Shown here piece by piece: positions 20,492 to 32,328 of a stretch of 64,000 nucleotides of DNA. Under the pieces are notes generated by a model, which was given only the letters and a program-made list of their open reading frames with translations, was not told the origin of the DNA and did not search any database. The position numbers and the translations under genes are program-made. This stretch comes from Paralithodes platypus. Its lineage: Eukaryota > Arthropoda > Malacostraca > Decapoda > Lithodidae. Numbering within the stretch: the stretch's first letter is position 1; each line of letters opens with the position of its first letter. The stretch covers positions 39,065,777 to 39,129,776 of the forward strand of contig CM064572.1 in NCBI GenBank assembly GCA_032716605.1. The letters run 5' to 3'.

Positions 20492-20880
20492 CATTCGATG
20501 ACCAACATTTTCTTGACAACACTTCTGGAATATGTTGCCATGTTATCGGATAGATGAATTAGGCTTACAGAAATATATTATAATCTTAACCTCATAAGCT
20601 ACCAGACCAGTGTTGAGGATAAATGTTGAGGGAAAAAGAGCTCGTGTGACTCCCTTATATCCACAAAGTGTATTTATATATTAATTTGTGTGTTTTATTT
20701 GTATTGAATTCCGGCCAGGGGTTGAATAGCTGTGATCCGGTCTATTTACTCGGACGCAGGATAAATTCATTGTTATATGTGTTAGTTGTGAAATATTGTG
20801 GGTGTTTAAATACATGCAATTACATTATTTGCCATGTCGAATTCTGTCATCTACTAAATGCCTATATACTGTATATACAG

Positions 20881-20975
<95 letters not shown>
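20492..20975. repeat. non-coding, then a 94-bp (TA)n tract
   Basis: 20492-20880 is unique apart from about 100 bp (20780-20880) that recurs diverged at 22475-22575 (GAAATATTG(T/C)GGG, ATCTACTAAATG). TA repeat from 20881 to about 20975. Confidence 0.8.
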
Positions 20976-21883
20976 ATTTAGAGATGGAACGAATATCAAT
21001 TTTCACTATTTGCGAATACGAAAGCGAATACGATTTTTTTTTGGTAAAATTCGCGAATACGAATACGAATAGCGAATATTTCAATCCTTACTTCATCCTT
21101 CAAGAACTGGTAATTATTTTTGTCACCAACAAACGTTAATTAAATTACTATGAAATTAATTACCAGAAGCTAATGACGATGTGAATGTGTAATTTTTTAA
21201 ATATCATAAATGAACTGTATGAATTAATGTTTAATATATTGTAAGAGTTCAGCCATAGCAAATTGAATAATTACAATTATATCCATTCAATTTTCTATGT
21301 TTCCAGTCCTCAGTCCCAATGTTGCCGCTTTTTTGGTACTAAAGTACCAGATTTGGTACATTTGACTCTCTCGAGTACATTTTATACATTTTCCAATAAA
21401 ATAGTCCATATCTGGTACTAAATACGAAATCAGTGAGGAAATACGATGGAATATATTTTAGTGACATGCTATTACATTGGATATGTCTGGAATGGCAATA
21501 TTGTGATGGTTCAAATGTCCAGGTCCAGCACACGTTCGTTTACCGGGCAGTGATTCCACTTTAGAATAATTTGGTAGGCCTACTTTTCACTAGTTTGATC
21601 TGGTACTATTAAATACAGTTAAGTAGCAACACTGCTCAGTCCTCCTTCATTCCACTTTAGCGGCCCCAACGCACATCTACACTGTTATTTGTTCGTTTGT
21701 GTTAACTTTAAAATTTAATATTTAACATTTTTGTATATAATCTATTGGTTTCGTGAACATATTCGCATATTTGCAAATAGCTATGAATGGAAATGCGAAT
21801 ACGAATACGAATACGAATATTGAAAAACATAGCGAATATTCGGACATACGAATACGAAACGAATATTCGGTCCATCTCTAAAT
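20976..21883. mobile_element. hAT-like nonautonomous transposon
   Basis: Inverted ends ATTTAGAGATGGA at the left and TCCATCTCTAAAT at the right resemble hAT termini (TAGAGNTG). TATATATA flanks both sides, compatible with an 8-bp duplication but uninformative within a TA tract. Both subterminal regions carry GAATAC/GTATTC-type hexamers in clusters: CGAATACGAATACGAATA at 21055-21075 and at 21795-21820. 908 bp, no transposase. Confidence 0.78.
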
Positions 21884-21902
21884 TATATATATATTTATAT
21901 TG

Positions 21903-22375
21903 GAAGGGAGGTGTGGCAGAGTGGTCTGGTGATCCAATGAACCCGGGTTCGAATCCCAATATGTCAATGGGAAGATATTATTGGGATGAAATTTGTGCTG
22001 TACCTAGTATCAGTGCATTACCACAGCACACCGAAATGCCAAAAACAAAAATACCCTCATTGTTCCCTGATTAAATAGCACTGTATGAATATTCCCATAT
22101 TCAAAATATGCTACAGGGGGGCAATGCCTACTGAGTTAATTGCTCAATAGGTGGCGTTCTGAGAGTGAGGGTCCGAGTCTAGGGATTGAGACGGTGAAGC
22201 GCGGAGGCGGAGCAGCTTCAGAGATGGAGTTGCTTTGAGCCGGGGTGCTTCGCATTTCTCACTCCCTAGACTGGAACAAGACCTCACGGGCCTCACCGTG
22301 TTCAGCGGTTGAGTGTGCAGGCTCTCAGCCTATGCCCGAGAGGGAGTAGTTGGAATACAGAAGAAAACAAATATC
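21903..22375 (+). mobile_element. tRNA-derived SINE, copy 1
   Basis: The head has a perfect pol III A box TGGCAGAGTGG (21914-21924) and B box GGTTCGAATCC (21946-21956), 32 bp apart. The body continues with ATCAGTGCATTACCACAGCA and ends near GAATACAGAAGAAAACAAA. A diverged inverted copy at 54148-54697 covers the same span including the A-rich tail. It is too long and lacks an acceptor stem, so not a tRNA gene. Confidence 0.75.
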
Positions 22376-23188
22376 TATATATACTGTATATATACCGGTA
22401 TATATATATATATATATACTGTATAATTATACTGTATATATAAAACTCGTCATCAGTTAAAACACATTAATTTTGAAATATTGCGGGTATATATTTTTGT
22501 ACAGTGCAATTTTTTGCCTTGTCGATTTCTGTTTTAGGGAATGTTTATCTACTAAATGACTATATACTGTATTTATTTTGTGCATCTTGGAGTGGTTTTG
22601 TTATATCTAGGGAAACATTACGCTGCCAAAACTTAATAGATAAGGGGAAATTCTTAGATAATGAGTACCGGTATATATTTATTTATTAAAATATGATTTT
22701 ATTACTATTATCGTTATTTTTAAATATTATTTGTTTTAATGTTTCCTCCCCAGACCACCATTAAGCTTAACAAAAAAGAGAGATACAACTAAATAAGAAA
22801 GCAATTTATATATACATATTATATAGTAAATAAATATATACATAAAACAAAATACAAATAAATTATTAACAATTCATTAGATATATAAATATATGGACTA
22901 ATTAATAAAATGATAGACAAAAAATTAAAGCAAAAGGTATATTTTAATCATCAGTAAGAATTAATTACCTCCAAAATATTGTGGGCATTTTTACTGTATA
23001 TATATATTCAGTTCTGTTAGTTGGCAAATCCATCTGACAACCCGCTGCTATTAATTTATAAAACTGTGAATCATGTTGTTGTTTTGTATTGCGAATATAA
23101 ATATGGCCTGTGTTTACGAGTACTTTAAAGGGGGGATGGGCATATTTATTTGTTCATTTATGTATCTTTGTATTATATCTTTAGTTTC
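22376..23188. other. AT-rich intergenic sequence
   Basis: Short TA tracts, a diverged copy of 20780-20880 at 22475-22575, and at 23061-23132 the first of two direct repeats (TGTGAATC, GTTTTGTATT, TTTACGAGTACTTTAAA), the second being at 23450-23522. Confidence 0.55.
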
Positions 23189-23448
23189 CTCCCTAGACCT
23201 CCATCAAGCTTTAAAAAAAAAAAAAAATAAAAAAAAAATCTAAGATCCTCCTTCAAGACAAATTTGTAAATTTTTCAGATCCTCTTAAATTAGATGCTCA
23301 CTATCGCTCGCCAGGAATAATCGACACATAAATTACACGAAAAGTTTTAATGCTGAAAAAAAAGACGAAAGGTCTTAAAAACGTCAAAACAATGAGGCAA
23401 AACACAAGGAAGAAGGGGGACTAGAAAAACGACCCTCACCCATAGTGT
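23189..23448. mobile_element. family G-like MITE remnant, inverted
   Basis: CTCCCTAGACCTCCATCAAGC at the left (20-base core also at 12138) and CACTATCGCTCGCCAGGAAT, GACGAAAGGTCTTA, AAGGAAGAAGGGG at the right match the reversed ends of family G. It lies between two 72-bp direct repeats. Confidence 0.6.
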
Positions 23449-23639
23449 ACAAAACTGTGAATCGCGTTGCTGTTTTGTATTTGGTATATATATATGGTCT
23501 GTATTTACGAGTACTTTAAATCATGGGTTCGTGTATGTTTATATTTCATACAATATGTAGGTTGGTACTATTTACTTTGAATCGTTCATTTTGTTAATGT
23601 ATTTACTTTGGATTAATGTTTGCAATAATTATTACCAAT

Positions 23640-25670
23640 ATATACACCATTCAAACGGTACCGACGCCTTAAAACTCAAGACTCTCATTCTTCCTATGTT
23701 TCTGCCCGGAATCAAGCCAAATCTGTTCTTCGACTTGTCAAGCACTCTTTCATCAATAATAAATGCACTGAACTATCCAACTCTAGCTCTTCCCAAGCTT
23801 TCTGGCATCTAGCCAAATACCTCTCCAACAATTTCTCTTCCTCATCTTTCCCTCCCCTTTCCCACTCTGATGGCACAACCATCACTTCTTCCTCTGACAA
23901 AGCTAAACTCTTCGCTCAAACTTTTGCTAGAAACTCCACCTTGGATGATTCCGGTGCTATTCCTCCCTCTCCACCCTCCTCTCTCTTACTTATGCCTAAT
24001 ATCCTAATCTCTTCTAAAGATGTACTTTCTACCCTCTCTGGGCTTAATACTAATAAGGCGTACGGTCCGGACGGTGTTCCTCCTGTTGTTCTCAAAAACT
24101 GTGCTTCCGTGCTGACTCCCTGCCTAGGCAAACTCTTTCGTCTCTGTCTATCCTCTAACGTCTTCCCTTCATGCTGGAAGTTTGCTCACATTCAATCTGT
24201 CCCAAAGAAGGGTGACCGCTCTCAACCCTCCAACTATCGTCCAATTGCTCTCATCTCTTGTCTTTCTAAAGTTTTTGAAACTATTCTTGCTTCCAAATTT
24301 CTTAAGCATTTCTCTTCTCATAATCTGCTCTCAGATCGCCAGTATAGCTTCCTTACTACTGGTAAGGAATCACCAGCTCTACTGGTGATCTTCTTTCATA
24401 TCTTACTAACTCTTGGTCATCCTCCTTTCGGGACTTCGGTGAGACTTTTTCTATTGCACTAGACATATCGAAAGCCTTCGATAGAGTCTGGCACAAATCT
24501 TTAATGTCTAAACTACCCTCCTTCGGTTTCTATCCCTCCAGCTGTGCCTTTGTCTCTAATTTCCTTTCCGGCCGTTCCATAGCCGCGGTTGTGGACGGCC
24601 ATTGTTCACTTCCTCACCCTATAAACTCTGGTGTTCCTCAGGGCTCTGTCTTATCTCCTATTCTCTTTCTAATTTTGATAAATGATCTTCTCAACTGTAC
24701 CTCAATTCCCATCCATTCATATGCAGACGACTCAACCTTACACTACTCCATTAGTTTTTCAGAACGCCCAAGCCAGCAATCCCTCAACGACAAACGTAAT
24801 GAAGCCATAGAACTCTTAAATTCTGATCTAAATACTATCTCCAATTGGGGCAGAGAAAACCTTGTTACCTTTAATGCTTCCAAAACCCAATTTCTCCATC
24901 TATCTACCCGTAAGGAACTCCCTGCGGACTATCCCTTATTCTTCAACAATACAAAAATCAATCCTTCATCTTCTCTCAATATTCTTGGTGTCTCTTTTTC
25001 TTCTGCTCTCACTTAGAAGGACCATATTACCAGTTTTGCTAAGGCAGCCTCCAGAAGCTGGGTGTGCTCAACCGCCTTAGGGGGTTCCTTTCCCCTGCAC
25101 AGCTTCTTGCTCTGTACAGGGGCATAGTGTGTCCTTGTATTGGGTATTGTTCACATGTGTGGGGAGGTTCCTCTTACACCGCTCTCCTAGATAAAGTTGA
25201 AAGGAAGGCCTTTCGTATCATTAACTCCCATCCACTCACCAACTCTCTGCAATCTCTCTCTCTCCGCCGCAATGTTGCATCTCTCTCGCTATTCTATCGC
25301 TACTATAATAATCAGTGTTCCTCTGAGCTTTCCCAGTGTATACCACCTCCTTTACGTAGGGCTCGTGGTACCCGTCTTGCAACTCAATCCCACTCCTACT
25401 CTGTGCAACTCTCCAACCCAAGAGTGAAACGATACTCTCAAACTTTCTTCTACTCAACAGCTGAGCTTTGGAACTCTCTCCCAGAATCAGTCTTTCCCTC
25501 TTCCTATGACTTAAATTGCTTCAAACTCCGTGTGTCCAGGCATTTTGGCTCGAACGTCCCTTGATTTTGGCCCTGTCACTCTTTCAACTATGGGGGAGGC
25601 ACTCGATATAGGCAGTTCTGCCTTTTGCCTCCCTCAATCACATAGTAAAAAATAAAAAATAAAATATGAG
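23640..25670 (+). mobile_element. Jockey-like LINE, 5'-truncated
   Basis: The element keeps a linker, RT and C-terminus of ORF2 and a short 3' UTR ending in an A-rich tail (AAAAAATAAAAAATAAAAT). The endonuclease and ORF1 are absent. Fragments of the same 3' end are at 3405-3600, 41750-42060 and 48060-48264, so it is a repeated family in the region. Confidence 0.88.
23648..25564 (+). pseudogene. Jockey-like LINE reverse transcriptase
   Basis: RT blocks in order: NKAYGPDGVPPVVLKN, PSNYRPIALISCLSKVFE, IALDISKAFDRVWH (motif A, about 24455-24495), [29 protein letters not shown] (catalytic YADD), NILGVSFSS, then LYRGIVCPCIGYCSHVWGG, DKVERKAFRIIN, SLSLFYRYY and ELWNSLPESVFPSSYDLN. Breaks: a frameshift near 24355-24375 within a small hairpin, a TAG at 25014-25016 where Trp is expected, and a frameshift just after it. 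Clade is judged from the YADDS and C-terminal blocks and is not certain. Confidence 0.88.
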
Positions 25671-25772
25671 GAGGAACACTTTATTGACAACGTTTTTCGA
25701 AGATAGCTTCTTATATGGTGCTTATAATATTTCTGTCAACTTTTCAAAGTTATTTCAACAATGATTACCAAC

Positions 25773-25834
<62 letters not shown>

Positions 25835-26176
25835 ATTTTATCCATTTTAGGGGTCTGTTTGCGCTTGTACGGTGGCGCTAATAAGTCATGTCTCAGCTGG
25901 CATTATGTTTGCCTCGGGCTGTGTTGTAATAATGTCTGTCAGATGTTGATAGGGTGGATAAGTGTAGGATCATGCTTGCATATCTCACTCGAAACGAATA
26001 TATCAAGTTTTAGATATTACCGATACCAAATATTGATCACTTATTAGGCCGACTGTACAGTACATGACTTCGTGACATTCTAACTAACACATACAATAGA
26101 TTGATAGACTCTCAACACTTCGGTCTAATATCTACGACATTTACACACTGGAATTCTGTAGTGAACGCTAACTGTC
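25671..26176. other. non-coding with (CT)n(GT)n tract
   Basis: The microsatellite is at 25771-25834. The remainder has no recognisable feature. Confidence 0.7.
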
Positions 26177-26668
26177 TTAACCCTTAACTGTCGGCGCGCA
26201 ACATAAGTCGAGTATAATAAATCTGGACTATCTGGCGGCGCTCGACATAGGTCGTGTGGCAATTTCAGCACGTAATGTTGCTGAGAGAGAGAGACAAGTG
26301 GTGGCAGGAGAGTAGCGAGCGTATGACTGCTCCAGACCACCGCGGCGAACCTACTGACACGAATCCCACCTCCTCCCTCCCTCCCTCTCTCACTCGCTAT
26401 ATACGGAATTGTATGGGGAAAGTGCCTAATTACATGCTTTTTGCACTCGCGTTGCGCGGTTGTTGCAAGAAAACTAGCCATCATAAAAGGATCGTTATGG
26501 TGTCATGGGAAAGCTCTGTTTATGCCCTTTCAGGGATAGATACTTGTTTTATGCTCTGGGTCTTATTTACGCATGAAAATGATCACATAAACAGCCCTAT
26601 TTTGGCTAAAAACACCCCGCTGGGCGGTACATATAAATAAACCGCCTAGCCCGCTAATAAGGTGTGAA
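26177..26668 (-). mobile_element. 480-bp TTAA MITE (family A), copy 3
   Basis: Reverse orientation to copies 1 and 2. TTAA at 26177-26180 then CCCTTAACTGTCGGCGCGC; right end AATAAGGTG then TGAA (26665-26668), a mutated TTAA. It contains CACGTAATGTTGCTGAGAGA and CCCTTTCAGGGATAGATAC. Confidence 0.9.
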
Positions 26669-26880
26669 GGCGGTGTTACACGATCTTTTTACGTCAATTT
26701 TTACGGGCTGTGGTAGTCTGGAATCTTCAAAATGTCAGTGCCATCAGAAATCAGCCACTTAACATAATTTACCTTCAGTTTAGTTTCCTTTGCCAATGTG
26801 ATAGAGTCTCAAAATATTGCGAGAAATTACTTGCTCATCGAAAATTGCCGGAAAGAGCGCTCGTGTGACACGGGTTTAAG
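26669..26880. mobile_element. possible small MITE with GTGTNACACGA ends
   Basis: GGCGGTGTTACACGATC at the left and GAGCGCTCGTGTGACACGGG at the right are imperfect inverted repeats about 210 bp apart. No second copy in the window and no clear target duplication. Confidence 0.4.
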
Positions 26881-27111
26881 CCAAAGACTTTTCCTGATAA
26901 ACTCTAACACCAATATATTCCACTGATTTGTTTCACACATTAAATTGTTTGACGCTGACCAAGAATTTCAGCGTAAATATCTATATAGATTTTTTTTTAA
27001 TCATTATGAATATACAATTATTGAAAGGTACACCAACGTAAACATTCCACAAACACTCCTACACTATGTTCTCTCGCTAAATTGGTGTCCGTAGACTGGA
27101 TTCCACCCATA

Positions 27112-27142
<31 letters not shown>

Positions 27143-27236
27143 TTACACCCCCACTCACACACACATACAATTACACACACACCATTGAACGTTCGCAAAA
27201 ATCGGATGCTACTCCATTTGTTTCTCCACACATGTA

Positions 27237-27267
<31 letters not shown>

Positions 27268-27338
27268 ATACACAGCTCTTCTGAAAGGAGAGTGGCAGCG
27301 AGTAGTTTGGAAGGTTTCAAACTCCCTCACTCTCACTG

Positions 27339-27374
<36 letters not shown>

Positions 27375-27659
27375 ATCTACTCACATATTCTGTGTTGCTC
27401 TTCTGACCCAAGGTCCATAGATACTACAGGTCAACCCCCGGGGTCGCTCAAACTCCCTATCCGCGCGCATGATGTCAGAGTGTTGAAGGGTGAAGGGGTC
27501 ACCAGTTTCTTCCCGCTCATTCTCAAAATCACAGCCGTTGGAGCAGCATCCTCCGTTTTCTATATCTTTGTGCCGTGAAAGTATAACTTCATATTTTATA
27601 ATACAACAGTGACCATAATGCCGTGTGACAGTGTAGCTCTGCTATTGTAAGTGAACAAA
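26881..27659. repeat. non-coding with (CA)n and C-run tracts
   Basis: CA-rich tracts at 27110-27180, C15 then (CA)n at 27237-27275, and (CA)n at 27340-27375. 27420-27659 may include promoter or 5' UTR sequence for the THAP exon that follows, but no TATA/initiator pair is evident. Confidence 0.7.
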
Positions 27660-28093
27660 ATGCCGTTATACTGTGAAGTTGTTGGGTGCAAGTCTGTATT
27701 CATTAAACAAGGAAATGTATCATTCCATATATTTCCCAAAGATGAACAACTGAGGGCCAAATGGACTACATTATGTGGAAAAAACCCCAGTTACTCCACA
27801 ATGTGCAAGAATCTGCGGCAAACATTTTGAATCAAGTGCTTTTAAAAGAAACTTGAAATATGAACTGCTACGACTACCAGTACCACACAACCAAATAAGA
27901 TTTCAACCTGGAGCATTACCTACTCTACATATGCCTGCCTCTGAAAGTGAGTCCATAAGAGGCCAGAAGCGATTTAGAGATGAAAACGACACACAATTGC
28001 AGACACCTACGACTCACCAATTCAACAGTCAAGCAAAAGACAATGTACTTCGTGATGCAACCATGAACACCAGATCGCCACTGAAAGAAATAG
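27660..28093 (+). CDS. THAP-domain protein, first exon (frameshifted)
   Basis: ATG at 27660 opens MPLYCEVVGCKS and FHIFPKDEQLRAKWTTLCG, then, in the +1 frame, VTPQCARICGKHFESSAF and RFQPGALPTLHMP. Together these give the THAP zinc finger C-x4-C-x41-C-x2-H, the conserved Pro and Trp, and the C-terminal AVPTLF-like box. The frame changes at an A6 run near 27779-27784, a sequencing or real indel. The open frame ends with a good splice donor GTGAGT at 28094. THAP proteins bind DNA and include host regulators and P-element transposases; which applies is unknown. The presumed intron contains a (GA)30 tract and CR1 copy 2. Confidence 0.72.
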
Positions 28094-28139
28094 GTGAGTT
28101 TATGTGGGTGGGTAGTATTCTCTTTAGAGCACCTACATT

Positions 28140-28140
<1 letters not shown>

Positions 28141-28200
<60 letters not shown>
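28141..28200. repeat. (GA)30 microsatellite
   Basis: A perfect 60-bp tract abutting the 3' end of CR1 copy 2. Confidence 0.97.
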
Positions 28201-28204
<4 letters not shown>

Positions 28205-28441
28205 AAGGAGTACAAAGGAAGGAGTACAAAGGAAATCAAGCAACAACAGGTCTAGTGACCCTTCTAGGCTGCTTGTCCTCCAAAACACTGAGGATCAAGT
28301 GTCCAAACAGTGGTTTAGAGTGGGTAAGGGAACATTGGAAAGGGAACTACTGCCCTAGAACTAATGTCCGTGGCAGGATTAGGAAGTTAGTAGGGGACAG
28401 ATGGGTTAGTAACTGAGGGGGGGATAAAATAAAGTTATTCA

Positions 28442-31420
28442 TTTACAAACACAGTCAGTCGCGGGTTTGATGCAAGATATTTGTCTAGCGGAGTTTAAAT
28501 GAATCAACGGTGCTGCAGTCTATAACGTCTCGGGGAAGCCCATTCCACAAGTTGACAACTCGATTGAAGAAGAAATTCTTAGATTCGTGTGAGTTAAAAG
28601 ATTTACCAATAATTTTGCAACCGTTTCCCCGCGTGTAATTAGATTGGTCGATAGTGAAGTACTTACTACAGTTCATATTGTCGATGCCTTTGATGATTTT
28701 GAACACTTGAATTAAGTCACCTCTTAATCTGCGCTGGGTTAAAGGAAATAGATTTAATTCTCTAAGACGCTCTTCGTATGGTTTGTTCTTTAGGCTAGGT
28801 ATCATTTTGGTAACTCTACGTTGAACTCGTTCTAGCTTGTTTATATCTTTTTGGTAATAAGGGCACCAGGATTGAACGCAGTATTCCAGAAGAGGGCGGA
28901 CTAAGGAGTTGTAAAGGGTAGGATAACTTCTTTGGATTTATGCTCAAATGACCTGCCTATAAACCCAATTATTTTGTTTGCCTTCTTAACAACTTCTGAA
29001 CATTGTTGACTCGGTTTTAGGTTACTCGATATTGTTACTCCCAGATCGGTTTCTCTGTTTACATTCTTAAGCTGAGTGCCATTAATCGAATAGTTTGCTT
29101 TCTCATTTAGGTATCCGATATGTAGTACTTTACATTTATCCGCATTGAAACTCATTTGCCAAATTTGGGCCCAACATGACAATTTATCTAGATTGTGTTG
29201 CATATCATCAACTTGTTCTTTTGAGAGTACGCTATTTGCAATTTTTGTATCGTCAGCAAATTTTGAGATTGTACAGGTGAGACCCTCATCTATGTCGTTG
29301 ATGTAAATTAGAAAGATAATTGGTCCTAGTACCGATCCCTGGGGTACCCCGCTACTTACATTGGTCCATTTAGATGCCTTACCGTTTATGACTACTCTTT
29401 GCTTTCTGTCGCTGAGCCAATTTTCTATCCATTTCAACACACCGTCTTGTATTCCATGCGCTTATAGTTTTAGCAGTAAACGTTTGTGGGGAACTTTGTC
29501 AAAGGCCTTTTGAAAATCAAGGTATATATAATATCTACAGCTTTACTCTCATCGTAGAGGTTAAGGATATCGTGGAAGAAGTCTAAGAGGTTTGTTAAAC
29601 AGGAACGTTTTTTACGAAAGCCGTGTTGAGTATCTTTAAGTAAGTTATTTGCCTCTTAGTGATTTACGAGTCTGTCTCTTATGACCGTTTCTAACATTTT
29701 ACATACAATTGAGGTTAAGCTAATTGGACGATAGTTACTGGGTAGGGATTTGCTGCCTTTTTTTTAATATCGGTGTTACGTTGGCTAGCTTCCACTGATC
29801 AGGCATAGTCCCAGACTACAAGGATTCATTGAATAGCAATGTCAGTGGTTTGGAGAGCTCATCCTTAGCTTCCTTTTGAACTCTAGGCGAGATTGTATCA
29901 GGTCCAGGCATTTTATTTACCTTGAGTTTTTCTAAACAATTCAATACTTCTCTCTCTGTAACGGTGATATTGCTTAGAACATCTAAATTATCAATCTGAA
30001 TCGGTGATGGTGTAGGGATATCACTGAGGTCTTCGGTTGTAAAAACTGATGCAAAGAAGGTATTGAGGGCATTACTCATTTGTACTTCGTCTTTGGTGTA
30101 TTCTCCATTTTCATCGACTAACGGACCGTTAGTCGATGAAAATGGAGAATACACCAAACAGTTGAAGTAACTACTTTTTTCTTTCTGATATAACTATAGA
30201 ATTCTTTCGGGTTTGTTTTGCGAATCAAATCGCAACATGTAACTCCAGGGTCTTTTTACTTTGCTTAATTAACTTTTTGGCTTTGCGTCGTAGCTCTACA
30301 AATTTCACCCGTTCTTCGTCATTTTGTGAGGATTTTAATCTACCATTAGCAAATTTGTTAGCAAGCAGACAGTCTGAAATATCTTTATTCCACCATTTGG
30401 GCTTATCATTATGGCCTGGACGCCGTATTTTCGATGGTATGCAGTCTTGCACTGCCTTAAGGTAAGTGGTTGTGAAACACTCCCAAGATGTATTTATGTC
30501 GTTATTGTTAGTCAGAAAGCTCCAGTCAGTTTCTTTAAGCTTTGATTTAAGTTTATGAAAATTTGCTTTCTTGAAATTAGGGACTTTCTCAATGCTGCTA
30601 TTTGATTTGTTACTAGTAAACTTTAAAGTGAAAGTTATCGTACGATGGTCGCTGTTACTGAATTCATCACCAACATTCAAATTCTCTATTAATTCTTCTT
30701 TTGTTGCGAGTACAAGGTCAAGCACATTATTACCACGGGTCGGAGATACTACAAATTGAAAAAGTGAACTCTCTTGCAAGTTAGCATAGAGGTCGTGTCC
30801 AGAGTGTGAAGTAAGAATATTGCCCCATTTAGTCACGGGTAAGTTGAAATCGCCAAGAATTACGGCATCTTGTATGTTAGTTATTTCTGCAATTTGTTCA
30901 TAAATTTCACTGTCAGTTTGCACTGATTGAGATGGAGGTCTGTATAATAAAGCTAGTGTTATTTAAGTTCCTCGTTTATTATTTAATAGTACGTAAGATA
31001 TGTCTATATTCGCAATTTGAGGTTTTGACATTAAGACGGGATTAAGACTTTCCTTTATAAAAAACAGAACTCCTCCTCCATTTCTATTGATCCGACTTTT
31101 CTCAAACATTGTATAACCAGGAAGCGTATATTCGGCTAAAAAGTCTCTGTCTTCCGTATTTAACCAAGATTCTGTAATGCCGATTATATCATAATGTTCT
31201 GTAAACACGATTTCCTCTAGATCTGAAAATTTATTGCGTATGCTACGAGCATTTACATAAAACACCTTAAGAGTATTAGAGTTGGATGTTACCGATTGTG
31301 CATTGTCTGAATTTTCAGTTCGTATTTGACTTACACTACCCTGTCTGGGGTCTGGTTGACCCCGTTTTTTGAACGGAAATCCTTGACTGCATCGTTCAGC
31401 AGACGACCAAGACGTGCAGC
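28442..31420 (-). pseudogene. CR1 ORF2 endonuclease and RT, copy 2
   Basis: Minus strand: LKVFYVNARSIRNKFSDLEE, IIGITESWLN (catalytic TE), SRINRNGGGVLFFIKESL, AVILGDFNLPVTKW, SDHRTITFTLKF, then linker, [48 protein letters not shown] and the C-terminal blocks. Breaks include a stop at about 30962, a palindromic duplication at 30092-30158, shifts near 29765 and 29460, and a one-base loss near 28918. Catalytic residues of both domains are still readable. Confidence 0.9.
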
Positions 31421-32328
31421 TCCTACTTCATTGAGATGTACACCATCTCCTGAAAACAAAGATTTATCATAGTAAAAATAATCCCACGTGTCGACAAACC
31501 GATGTCCTCCTCCCTGCAGAGTTTGGCTAGTCGGCGATTTGTACTGGTAGCTATGTTGTAGAATCGGTTTTCTACATCAATCAGGGGAACAATTCCTGAA
31601 ATTATAATTCTATTAGATTTTTCCTTGAAGGACCTGATCAGCCGCCGGTACTTGCAAAGTAGTTCCTCTGACCGCGTCCGTTGGACATCGTTAGATCCAA
31701 CGTGGATGACGTACGTAGTGCTTGCGGGGGCGAGCCTGGAAACCTCTTCCACAGCCGCAACAATGTCGTCCACGCCGCCACCTGGGATACAGAATCGCTT
31801 TCTGGTCCTGGGTGCCCTGGCGCAGAACTCGGTTAGTTGGCCACGGACCATGGAGTCGCCCACAAGCCGAACTTCTTCCATTTCCTCTTCCTCGTCAATA
31901 GCCAGAATTTTGAAGCGGTTTTGGCATGTTGTCGGGATGACCTTCCTGGTACTGGTACTGGGATGCACATTGTTTCTCACTAACTGTAAGTTGTCCTGGG
32001 GGGGAGTGAGAGAAGAGTCATTATTATTTTCTGAAACATCTAAGGTAGCTGCTGGTGTGGGTACCGGTACCGGTACTGTATGCACTGGAATGGCGGTTGA
32101 CATCGTAGTGGTTTCTTGGGCCGAGGGCACTCCTACGTTGAGTGTGGCAAATTCTTGAAGGGATTCAAGCTTCGTAGTCAGGGCATCGATCTTGCGGTGA
32201 GCTGCATTCAATTCATCCGCAATCTTCTCTCGGAGCTGGCAAAATCTACAAATTTGGACATCAGTATCAACAAACATGGTAGGGCCAAATTTACCGGAAC
32301 AACTCGTGCAGGTTCATTGCGACGCCAT
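31330..32328 (-). pseudogene. CR1 ORF1: zinc-finger-like N-terminus and SGNH esterase
   Basis: ATG at 32328 gives MASQ and then TGA (32314-32316). The same frame continues TCTSCSGKFGPT and DVQICRFC, a CX2C...CX2C pair, then a coiled-coil-like AADELNAAHRKIDALTTKLE region. The SGNH domain shows LVGDSMVRG (GDS, Ser nucleophile), IHVGSNDVQ (GSND) and, in a shifted frame, SGDGVHLNEVGAARLGRLL (Asp/His). A frameshift lies at about 31500. SGNH esterases are known in CR1-clade ORF1 proteins, where they may act on lipids or acetyl groups. Confidence 0.85.

Noticed and set aside
21905..21965. tRNA gene
   Set aside because: A and B boxes are perfect, but no paired acceptor stem closes and a 400-bp body shared with another copy follows, so it is a SINE head.
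26254..26640. 128-codon frame
   Set aside because: It lies wholly in MITE family A; homologous positions in other copies have stops.
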